A stretch of DNA of 64,000 nt, from the NCBI RefSeq assembly GCF_001592755.1, contig NZ_LUKF01000001.1, positions 348,029 to 412,028 of the forward strand, read 5' to 3'. Below, in pieces: positions 55,339 to 63,056 of the stretch. How positions within the stretch are numbered: the first letter of the stretch is position 1; each line of letters starts with the position of its first letter. The DNA comes from Bdellovibrio bacteriovorus (GTDB taxonomy: Bacteria; Bdellovibrionota; Bdellovibrionia; Bdellovibrionales; Bdellovibrionaceae). Both the position numbers and the translations under genes were made by a program. The notes under the pieces were generated by a model. It searched no databases. It saw only the letters and a program-made list of their open reading frames with translations, and was not told the origin of the DNA.

Positions 55339-57057
55339 ATGTTACCTGAGATTAAGAAGTTAGTTGCCGAGCTGAAACCGTACAAAAAAACAATCGCCAT
55401 CGTGGCCGTCACAGGGATTGCGTACGCATTAGCAGCTGCTAAGTTTGCCTTCCTCACAAAGTCTTTGTTCGATGCTCTTTCTGGCTCAAAACATGATGAG
55501 ATCATGAACTTAGTTCCGTTAGCACTAGGGCTAGCCTTAGTGATGGCGGTCGGTCGTTACTATCATATTTATCTTATGAATTACGTTGCTGAGTGCGTGG
55601 TGCAAAACATCCGTCAAAAGCTTCAGCAAAAATTCATGAGCTTAAATCTGTCTTTCCATAATAACTACCACGCAGGCTCCGGCGGCTTAATCAGCCGTAT
55701 CCTGAATGACATCCGTACTATTCAGGATGGTTTGCGAGTTGTTGCCGATATTTTCTTGCATCCTCTTTTATTGATCGCGCTTATTACGAATCTATTCCGC
55801 ATCGACTGGAAGTTGACGTTGGGAACAATGGTAGCGGTTCCTTTCATCGCGGCGATTTTGAAATCAATCTCTCGCAGTATGAGAAAATATATTCCACAGG
55901 AAAGAGACGCTTTGGAATATATGACTTCGACAATCAAGGAAAGCTTGGATGGGGTTCGTATCATTCAATCCTTCAACCTTGAAAAAGATATGGCTAAACG
56001 CCTTATCGATGATTCCAATAAATACTTGGACATTCGCAAGACTATTTACAAGCGCCAGGAAGCTGCGGGTCCTGCAACTGAATTTATCGCGACGATCATA
56101 CTTTTAAGCGTTCTTCTTTACACAAGCTTTGAAGTGGCTGCCGGAAGAGCGACGCCGGGTACATTCATTGGATTTTTAACTTCATTGTTGATGATCAATC
56201 AGCCGATCAAGCGTGTGCAAGAGGCTTACGTTCGTATTCAAGAGGTTACAATCTCTGTACAGCGTATCTTCTCTATTATCGAAGATCCTTCAGAAGTTCC
56301 ACAAAGCCCGTTGAATAAGCCTTTCCCAAAAAACTGGAAAAAAATCACTTACCGCAATGTCAGCTTCTCTTACGGTAAAGATATGATTCTTAAGAACATC
56401 AATCTTGAGATCAATCGCGGTGAAGTTGTCGCTCTTGTTGGCGCCAGCGGAAGCGGTAAATCCACAATCGTGAACTTGCTTGAGCGCTTCTTTGATGCGA
56501 CTTCAGGTGAAATTTTGATCGACGATATTAATATCTTAGATTTGAACCTAAAAGATCTGCGTCGTAACGTGGCACTTGTCACTCAAGATGTATTCCTATT
56601 TAGCGACACGATCGAAAAGAATATCTGGGCGGGTGATTACAATAGAAACCGCGCCGATGTTTTAGCGATGGCAAAATTGGCTAACGCCCACGACTTCATT
56701 ATGAAGATGCCTCAAGGTTATGAAAGCCGTGTGGGCGATCGCGGAAACCTTCTTTCTGGCGGAGAAAAACAGCGTATCAGCATTGCTCGTGCCATGTTTA
56801 AAGATGCTCCGTTGTTGATCTTAGATGAAGCTACCAGTGCTCTAGATACAGCGAGTGAGATCGAAGTACAAAAAGGCTTGGATCATTTGATGGAAGGCCG
56901 TACAGCCTTGGTGATTGCTCACCGTCTATCGACTATCCAAAAAGCTGACAAGATCGTCGTTTTGAAGAACGGTGAGATCGTCGAAGTTGGAAATCATACT
57001 CATCTTCTGGGCCAGCAGGGCGAATACTTCCGTTTTCACAGCCTGCAACACACATAA
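55339..57057 (+). CDS. msbA: ABC transporter, MsbA-like lipid flippase
   Basis: A 572-aa half-transporter with an N-terminal six-helix membrane domain (about 20-300) and an ATPase domain (Walker A GASGSGKST, signature LLSGGEKQR, LILDEATSALD). It fits lipid A flippase MsbA or a multidrug exporter of that family. It begins 12 bases after uvrA, so the pbp1A-uvrA-msbA genes are one operon. The symbol rests on family resemblance, not on lipid A evidence. Confidence 0.8.
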   Translation: MLPEIKKLVAELKPYKKTIAIVAVTGIAYALAAAKFAFLTKSLFDALSGSKHDEIMNLVPLALGLALVMAVGRYYHIYLMNYVAECVVQNIRQKLQQKFMSLNLSFHNNYHAGSGGLISRILNDIRTIQDGLRVVADIFLHPLLLIALITNLFRIDWKLTLGTMVAVPFIAAILKSISRSMRKYIPQERDALEYMTSTIKESLDGVRIIQSFNLEKDMAKRLIDDSNKYLDIRKTIYKRQEAAGPATEFIATIILLSVLLYTSFEVAAGRATPGTFIGFLTSLLMINQPIKRVQEAYVRIQEVTISVQRIFSIIEDPSEVPQSPLNKPFPKNWKKITYRNVSFSYGKDMILKNINLEINRGEVVALVGASGSGKSTIVNLLERFFDATSGEILIDDINILDLNLKDLRRNVALVTQDVFLFSDTIEKNIWAGDYNRNRADVLAMAKLANAHDFIMKMPQGYESRVGDRGNLLSGGEKQRISIARAMFKDAPLLILDEATSALDTASEIEVQKGLDHLMEGRTALVIAHRLSTIQKADKIVVLKNGEIVEVGNHTHLLGQQGEYFRFHSLQHT

Positions 57058-57074
57058 ATCTCACTCTGAGACAC

Positions 57075-57100
57075 GCGATCTGGCCTTTTGCCAGATTCGC
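57075..57100 (+). terminator. Hairpin after the MsbA-like gene
   Basis: Stem GCGATCTGGC / GCCAGATTCGC with one bulge and a CTTTT loop. A short T stretch follows, so it is a plausible terminator. Confidence 0.55.
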
Positions 57101-57195
57101 ACTCATTTTAGACAGTCCCACCTAAAGTTCGTCTACTTTCTTGACGATAAAAGATTTGACACTTTTTTCGTCACTGAACTGAAAGGAACGGATTT

Positions 57196-58752
57196 ATGAT
57201 TAATTGGGATGAGTTTGAACATATACATGTGATCAACAAGCTCAAACAGATTCTCAGCGCATGGTGGAACATTGACGTTGTCTTCACTGACGAGCGCGGT
57301 GCTTTGAAAGGTTATGACTCTGATAAAGTCACTTTCAACAATCCTGCTATCACAGCTCTTGTTAAAAAAGAAGCGGGTCAAGCTAGCATTGCTGAGCTAG
57401 TTACAAAATCTTTGGATGATCTTCGCACTTCACAAAATCGCTACAGCCTTCGCAAGTGGGACATGGTTGGTTTCGACACGGGTGTCTTCCCAATCATGAT
57501 CGACAATGACTGTGTGGGTACTGTGGTTGCGATGGGTTTCTTCCGCGACTCAAACTTCACTTCTCGCTTGTCTGAGATTCGTGACCGTTTGGCAGCTTTC
57601 GGCTTGTCTGGCGAAGTTATCGAAAAATGTTTGGGCAAATTGAAATTCTTGGACGATCAAGAACGTGCCCACTTCAGCGAGCTTTGTGAACTGGTTGCTC
57701 AAGAGATCGTGACTCTTCACTTAGAGATTTCTTCTCGTGAAGACCGCATCAAAGAATTGAACAAAGAACTTGGCAATCGTTTTAAATACGACAACATGAT
57801 TGGTAAATCAAAACCAATGCAATCACTGTATGCTCTTTTGGATAAAATCAAAGGCGCGGATTCTACAGTGCTTGTGCAAGGTGAAAACGGTACGGGTAAA
57901 GAGTTGATTGCAAAATCAATCCACTACAACTCAAACCGCAAAGACAAACCTTTCATCATCCAAAACTGTTCTGCATTCAATGACAACCTTTTGGAGTCAG
58001 AACTTTTCGGTCACGTTAAAGGATCGTTCACAGGCGCTCTTAAAGATAAAAAAGGTCTTTTCGAGATGGCTGACAAAGGAACATTCTTCCTGGATGAGAT
58101 CGGTGATACTTCTCCACAAATGCAAGTAAAGCTTCTTCGCGTATTGCAAGAGGGAACATTCACTCCGGTGGGTGCGACTGAGCAAAGAAAAGTCGACGTG
58201 CGTATCGTTGCGGCAACAAACCGCAACTTAAAAGAGATGGTTGAACAAGGTACTTTCCGTGAAGACTTGTACTACCGCTTGAATGTTATCAACATCCGCG
58301 TTCCGCCTCTTCGTGAAAGAAAAGAAGATATTCCATTCCTAGTGGATTTCTTCTTGGGTAAAATCCACGATCAACAAGGCGGACCAAAACGTCAGATCAC
58401 AAAACGTGCTTTGGAAAAACTGTATGATTATCCATGGCCAGGTAACGTGCGTGAATTGCAAAATGAAATCGAAAGACTTTGTGTTCTTTCCGGCGACGAA
58501 ACAAAATTGATGGCAGAATTGCTTTCTCCAAAAGTTTTGGAAGCTGGCGAAAAGAACAAGGTTCAAGGTTCTCGTTTGCAAGGTAAGTTAAAAGATGCGT
58601 TGGAAGATCTAGAGCGCGAAATGATCCGTGAAGGTCTTCGCCGCACAGGTTGGAACAAATCCAAACTTGCTAAAGAATTGGGTATCAGCCGCGCTGGTCT
58701 TATCATGAAAGTTGAAAAATACGGTCTTGATAAACGTAAGCTTGCTCGCTAA
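57196..58752 (+). CDS. Sigma-54-dependent NtrC-type activator
   Basis: A 518-aa activator. An N-terminal sensor-like domain (about 1-165; GAF- or PocR-like, shared with the gene at 59019) leads to a helical linker, the AAA+ domain (about 205-440) with Walker A GENGTGKE and sigma-54 contact loop GSFTGA (276-281), and a C-terminal Fis helix-turn-helix (about 470-515). The loop has Ser where Ala is usual. It needs RpoN, not in this window. AAAGGAACGGA precedes the ATG. It ends at a terminator. Confidence 0.92.
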   Translation: MINWDEFEHIHVINKLKQILSAWWNIDVVFTDERGALKGYDSDKVTFNNPAITALVKKEAGQASIAELVTKSLDDLRTSQNRYSLRKWDMVGFDTGVFPIMIDNDCVGTVVAMGFFRDSNFTSRLSEIRDRLAAFGLSGEVIEKCLGKLKFLDDQERAHFSELCELVAQEIVTLHLEISSREDRIKELNKELGNRFKYDNMIGKSKPMQSLYALLDKIKGADSTVLVQGENGTGKELIAKSIHYNSNRKDKPFIIQNCSAFNDNLLESELFGHVKGSFTGALKDKKGLFEMADKGTFFLDEIGDTSPQMQVKLLRVLQEGTFTPVGATEQRKVDVRIVAATNRNLKEMVEQGTFREDLYYRLNVINIRVPPLRERKEDIPFLVDFFLGKIHDQQGGPKRQITKRALEKLYDYPWPGNVRELQNEIERLCVLSGDETKLMAELLSPKVLEAGEKNKVQGSRLQGKLKDALEDLEREMIREGLRRTGWNKSKLAKELGISRAGLIMKVEKYGLDKRKLAR

Positions 58753-58774
58753 CTCTTGAAATTCTAAATGAATC

Positions 58775-58806
58775 AAAAAGGGCTCTGCTAAAAACAGAGT
58801 CCTTTT
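58775..58806 (+). terminator. Terminator of the sigma-54 activator gene
   Basis: Stem AAAAGGGCTCTG / CAGAGTCCTTTT with one G-T pair and a CTAAAAA loop, then T-rich DNA. Confidence 0.85.
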
Positions 58807-58969
58807 CTTTTCTGAAACGACAGTGACACTCCCCGCACCCACCCTAAATATTTTACTGGTATGATCGAAACTTAGCGGGTTTTAAGACCTCTTTTTGCCG
58901 CCATTTTTTTAATCACCTTGATAACTTAAGCCCACGAAATTACGGGCAAATCACCTGAGCGCCAAAACT

Positions 58970-58985
58970 TGGCACTAGTCTTGTA
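58970..58985 (+). promoter_or_regulatory. Candidate sigma-54 promoter
   Basis: TGGCAC-N5-TTGTA with GG and GT ten bases apart. It matches the -24/-12 consensus except that the -12 C is T. The predicted RNA start (about 58996) lies after an in-frame ATG at 58989 and before AAGGGGT and the ATG at 59019. The previous gene is a sigma-54 activator. Confidence 0.5.
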
Positions 58986-59018
58986 TTAATGGATTTTGAG
59001 TGTAAGGGGTACGTGGGT

Positions 59019-59888
59019 ATGCAGAACTCAACATTGGATAGCTCATTCGTAAATCGATTGAAGCAAATTCTCGCCAGCCGCTATGGGAAGGGTTTACAGG
59101 TTCGTCAGTTGATGGATCTGGCAGAGCTTAGTGCGGAAGATGTGTTCACGCGGGGGCGTGATCTTCACATTCCGATTCGTGTGAACGGATCTATCTTAGG
59201 AACAGCCGTTGTTCCTTCCGCCGATGATCTCAACGCAGAAAAGCGTCAAGGGGTGGCGCAGTTAGTACGCATGGTTTTAGAACCTGCGATGTACAAGTGG
59301 TACCTCGATCAAAAAGAGTCGAATCTTTTAGAACTCAGCAAAGCCAACCTGACTTTGGATAACGTGGCTTTGTTTGGCGAAGATCCTTTGCCATCTATTG
59401 ATGAGATTTTAAGTGATACCGAATTAGACCTCAACGAAGGTCTAGCTACGGAACTGATTTCTCAGCTTATCCATCTTGAAGGTCGTTCTGAAAATACAAA
59501 TAAGAAAGTCGCTCTTCAACTTCACGAAATCACGGGACGCTGGGCTTTTGTTCCTTTCAACGATATCAAAGGGCAGCTGCACTCTGCGCAAGACATTGCG
59601 AAAATGGGTGCGATGACAATCTTTGTAGAGAATGTTGAGAAGCTAAATGCGGCTGAACAAGAACTCTTGATGGATTACATCGCTGAAGAGCGCTCTTCAG
59701 AAGAGCCTCTATTAATTACGAGTTCCGCAGTCACTTTGGACGAGCTGACTCGCTCTGATTTGGCCTCAGATCTTGTCGACGAACTTTCCGTGAACTGTTT
59801 TGAAGTGGACCGTGCTCCTCTGACGACTCAGGGTCTTAAGGAAGTCCTGGAACTCTTTTTTATGAAAGATTCCACGATCGACGCCTAA
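59019..59888 (+). CDS. Degenerate paralogue of the sigma-54 activator
   Basis: A 289-aa protein. Its N-terminus aligns by eye with the sensor of the upstream activator (NRLKQILASRYGKGLQV versus NKLKQILSAWWNIDVVF; then PI...GT). The middle mirrors the AAA+ core, but the Walker A site reads EGRSENTNKK, the region of the GAFTGA loop is shortened (IKGQLHSAQDIAKMGAM), and Walker B is IFVENVEKL. It ends at the point where the Fis domain would begin, so it has no DNA-binding part. ATP use is unlikely. A co-regulator or anti-activator role is inferred. AAGGGG precedes the chosen start. Confidence 0.7.
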   Translation: MQNSTLDSSFVNRLKQILASRYGKGLQVRQLMDLAELSAEDVFTRGRDLHIPIRVNGSILGTAVVPSADDLNAEKRQGVAQLVRMVLEPAMYKWYLDQKESNLLELSKANLTLDNVALFGEDPLPSIDEILSDTELDLNEGLATELISQLIHLEGRSENTNKKVALQLHEITGRWAFVPFNDIKGQLHSAQDIAKMGAMTIFVENVEKLNAAEQELLMDYIAEERSSEEPLLITSSAVTLDELTRSDLASDLVDELSVNCFEVDRAPLTTQGLKEVLELFFMKDSTIDA

Positions 59889-59935
59889 AAGTTTAGTTCT
59901 TGATAATCATCTGAGTGTCTGTGAGAATTTTTCTT

Positions 59936-60955
59936 ATGGTCACTCATGATGAATACTTAGTTCCATTTCTTTCTCGCTCGCTGCAAAGCGATTCCTATAA
60001 AGTCTTCTCTTTAGCTGGAGATGCTTCCAACCGTCGTTATTACCGCGTGGTTCTGGACAATCAATCATGGGTCCTCATGCGTTGGGAACCTTTTCAGCCC
60101 GACAACTATCCGTTCTTAAGCGTCCTAAATCATTTTGCTAAAAACGGAGTTCACGTACCTCAGGTTGTTTCCATGTCCCCTGAAGAGGGATTGGTTCTTC
60201 TGGAAGATCTAGGTGATCTCACTTTGGAAAGAAAGTTCTGGGAAAGCCAGCATCAAGAAGCCTCGATGGACTTTTATCAGATGGCCGTTGATGAGATCGT
60301 AAAGATTCATCACCCAGCAACTTTGAATAAATCGGACTGCACGGCTTTTAAAATCGAATTCAATACTGAGAAGTTCTTGTGGGAAATGAACTATGGTAAG
60401 GACAACCTTATCCATGGTGTTCTGAAGTTTTCATTCAACGAAAAGCTACAAAAAGAAATCTCTGATATCTTTTTAGATGTCTGCACGCGTTTGGATAAAG
60501 AGCCTAAGCGCATTGCTCATCGCGATTATCATTCTCGCAACCTGATGATTAAGTTGGATCAAATGAGCGTGATTGATTTCCAAGACGCACGCTTGGGCCC
60601 AATTCAATATGACCTTGTCAGCCTGATGCGCGATTCTTACGTCGACATGAACGACGAAATGGCGAATAAACTTATTAATTATTACTTGGACCAATCAAAG
60701 CAATATCTGCCTAAAGATTTCTCGCGCGAACATTTTGATCGCATCTATGAGCTTCAATCGATTCAACGTTGCTTCAAAGCTTGTGGAAGTTTCGCTAGCT
60801 TCTTCCACTTGCGCCAAGACCGCCGTTACTTGAAATATCTTTCAGGAACTCTTCGTCGTGTGATGAAAGCGATCAATGAATTCCCAGAATACAAAACATT
60901 TGCGGATGTCTTAATTGATTCTGGCGCATTGGAAAGAAAGTACGAATCACTATGA
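59936..60955 (+). CDS. amgK: AmgK-like sugar kinase (APH fold)
   Basis: A 339-aa aminoglycoside-phosphotransferase-fold kinase with the Brenner motif HRDYHSRN and metal-binding IDFQDAR. Its closest pattern is AmgK, which phosphorylates MurNAc or GlcNAc at the anomeric carbon in peptidoglycan recycling. The adjacent nucleotidyltransferase gene (overlap of four bases) is the MurU-type partner. In a predator this could salvage prey wall sugars. The start at 59936 is preferred to a GTG at 59915. Substrate is inferred from the pair. Confidence 0.8.
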   Translation: MVTHDEYLVPFLSRSLQSDSYKVFSLAGDASNRRYYRVVLDNQSWVLMRWEPFQPDNYPFLSVLNHFAKNGVHVPQVVSMSPEEGLVLLEDLGDLTLERKFWESQHQEASMDFYQMAVDEIVKIHHPATLNKSDCTAFKIEFNTEKFLWEMNYGKDNLIHGVLKFSFNEKLQKEISDIFLDVCTRLDKEPKRIAHRDYHSRNLMIKLDQMSVIDFQDARLGPIQYDLVSLMRDSYVDMNDEMANKLINYYLDQSKQYLPKDFSREHFDRIYELQSIQRCFKACGSFASFFHLRQDRRYLKYLSGTLRRVMKAINEFPEYKTFADVLIDSGALERKYESL

Positions 60956-61956
60956 ATGTGATGTTGCTCGCGGCGGGCGAAGGCACTCGTCTTCGCCCCT
61001 ATACCACTATTTTACCTAAGCCCGCGATTCCGTTTCTAACGATTCCCTTGGCAGCTCACTCGTTAGGTTTTCTGCGAGAAATTAGTATTGAGAAGCTCGT
61101 GGTGAATACTTATCACCTGCCAAAGAAAATCCACGAACTTTTCCACAGACTTCCACACAAAGCAAAGAGCCTGCATTTTTCTAACGAAGTCGGAGCCATT
61201 CTTGGCAGTGGTGGTGGGTTGGGTAAAGCTCGCGAGCACTTTAAAGGTGGCGGCGACTTTATTATGATGAACGCAGATGAAGTCATTCTTCCGCAAGATT
61301 CGGGCGTTCTTAATAAAGCCATTTCTTTGCACTCCCAATCGAAAGCCATCGCGACATTGATGGTGATGGATCATCCAGGAGTTGGAACCCAGTTTGGCGG
61401 CGTCTGGACAGATGCTAACAACAACGTGTTAGGTTTTGGAAAGCAACCCATTCCCGGAAGCGTGAAGGCTTGGCACTTTGTAGGTGTTCAAATTCTTTCT
61501 GAAGAAGTATTTTCGTTTATTCCATTAGAGGGTGAATCCAACATTCTTTATGATGCTTTGACCGTCGCTATTCAGAAAGGTCACATCGTCAAAGTCTTTC
61601 CGTTTCAATGCAGTTGGTTTGAAACAGGAAATCCCGGGGACTTTCTGGAAGCCAGCCGAAAATGTTTTTCTTATTTGGCAGCGACGGAAGATTCTTTTCA
61701 AAAGAAAGCGTTAAACGCAAATATTCAAGACTATGCTCCAAAACCGGTTCATGTGACTTCTGAATTTGGCGGACAAAGAGTCATTTCTGAAGGTGCAAAG
61801 ATTGATATCTCTTCAAAGATTCAAGGTCTTTTCTGTATTGGAAGTGGAAGCTCCGTCGCGTCGGGTTGTCAGTTAGAAAATGTGATTGTTGGCGACGGCG
61901 TTCAAGTCAGCGCCGGAACTCAGATCGCAAATACTTTGTTACTCGAGAGTATTTAA
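60952..61956 (+). CDS. murU: MurU-like nucleotidyltransferase
   Basis: A 334-aa sugar-1-phosphate nucleotidyltransferase. The N-terminal motif LAAGEGTRLRPYT and LPKPAIPF are those of NDP-sugar pyrophosphorylases. MurU turns MurNAc-1-phosphate into UDP-MurNAc. The protein is about 110 residues longer than Pseudomonas MurU, and the extra C-terminus is a left-handed beta-helix-like tail (GAKIDISSKIQGLFCIGSG). So a different sugar is possible, but the coupling to the AmgK-like gene favours MurU. It ends at a strong terminator. Confidence 0.75.
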   Translation: MNVMLLAAGEGTRLRPYTTILPKPAIPFLTIPLAAHSLGFLREISIEKLVVNTYHLPKKIHELFHRLPHKAKSLHFSNEVGAILGSGGGLGKAREHFKGGGDFIMMNADEVILPQDSGVLNKAISLHSQSKAIATLMVMDHPGVGTQFGGVWTDANNNVLGFGKQPIPGSVKAWHFVGVQILSEEVFSFIPLEGESNILYDALTVAIQKGHIVKVFPFQCSWFETGNPGDFLEASRKCFSYLAATEDSFQKKALNANIQDYAPKPVHVTSEFGGQRVISEGAKIDISSKIQGLFCIGSGSSVASGCQLENVIVGDGVQVSAGTQIANTLLLESI

Positions 61957-61957
61957 A

Positions 61958-61996
61958 ATAAAAAAACGGTGCTTATTCAGAGCACCGTTTTTTTAT
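61958..61996. terminator. Bidirectional terminator
   Basis: Stem AAAAAAACGGTGCT / AGCACCGTTTTTTT with a TATTCAG loop, right after the murU-like stop. It faces the convergent gene at 62013. Confidence 0.9.
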
Positions 61997-62012
61997 TTTT
62001 GATTTTCTTCAT

Positions 62013-63047
62013 TTATTTTTGCAGTGCTAATTCCGCATCCGTGAAGAAAGACTCTTGGCTTTCTTTCACTTTATATCTTCGAGTCATCATCAAGAAGATA
62101 CTGTCAGCAGCGACACCGATCGGTTCACCGTTATAATTTTTCTGCATACCCGCAAGACTTGATGGATCACGATCTAAAGCACCACGACCGGCACCGTCAG
62201 CGCTCGCGTAAGCTCCGCCCCCTGTGCTGTCGTCTGTTGAATCCGAAGGCCCGGAGCCAGAAACACCTCCGCCACCGCCTTCTTCAAAGCCGTTCGCTGC
62301 CGTTTTAGAACCGATTTTTAGCTTTTCCATTTTCTCTGCGGCTTTTTTCTCGATGGCACCTGCTAGTGACATCAAACCATCAATTGCGCCGGAAGGAATT
62401 CCAGCTGCTGCCATAGACTCTTTGGAAGAGAAGTCAGAGAGTTTATAGGTTTTATCTCCGATCTTCGCCGTTCCTTTTTTGGCATCGATAATGCCCATGT
62501 TTTCAAGTTTCTTAATGTTGTTTGCCGCTGCGGCAGTGTGAGGATCCTTAGCCGTTTCACCTAGATCACTCGGATCATAAGTTCCACCGCCGGTGTTTAA
62601 ATCTCCAAGACCATCCGTATCAAAGCCTGTTAGACCGGCCATATTTGCAGAATTACCGTGGGACTTACCTTGCTTCATAGAAAGAAGACCCAACATCACT
62701 TCCATCACACCTTTTGCAATTAAGGCGCTACAAGGAGATGGAGAACAAGCTGTACCCGCCTGAATATCGGCAGCTCCCATTGCGATAAACATACCGCCCG
62801 TAAGGAAAGACATGGCCTTACCATCGCTGTTTGAATCCTTGGTCTGGTCGGCAGAATTATTTACGGAAGGCTGTCCACCACCCGTTGTTTCAATACCGTT
62901 TGAAGCACCAGAGGTAGTTTTAGTTCCGGTACCTGGTCCCTTTTGCGTTGCCGCAGAGGGAGTTACAGTTGCCGCACCACCGAAGGCAAAATTCGACGAG
63001 AGCCCGACACTTAATGCACAGATGTATTTTAAGAATGTTTGAGTCAT
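62013..63047 (-). CDS. Glycine-rich exported protein
   Basis: A 344-aa protein with a signal peptide (about 1-23, ending AFG). It is rich in Gly, Ser, Ala, Thr and Asp, with a helical cysteine pair (ACSPSPCSALI) and an alternating hydrophobic section at about 80-125. A second part (about 240-285) is GGGGGVSGSG-like. The end is a short charged helix. No domain is recognised. It lies nine bases after the gene at 63057, so the two form an operon. It could be a surface or filament protein. Confidence 0.75.
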   Translation of the reverse strand: MTQTFLKYICALSVGLSSNFAFGGAATVTPSAATQKGPGTGTKTTSGASNGIETTGGGQPSVNNSADQTKDSNSDGKAMSFLTGGMFIAMGAADIQAGTACSPSPCSALIAKGVMEVMLGLLSMKQGKSHGNSANMAGLTGFDTDGLGDLNTGGGTYDPSDLGETAKDPHTAAAANNIKKLENMGIIDAKKGTAKIGDKTYKLSDFSSKESMAAAGIPSGAIDGLMSLAGAIEKKAAEKMEKLKIGSKTAANGFEEGGGGGVSGSGPSDSTDDSTGGGAYASADGAGRGALDRDPSSLAGMQKNYNGEPIGVAADSIFLMMTRRYKVKESQESFFTDAELALQK

Positions 63048-63056
63048 TCGTGCCCC

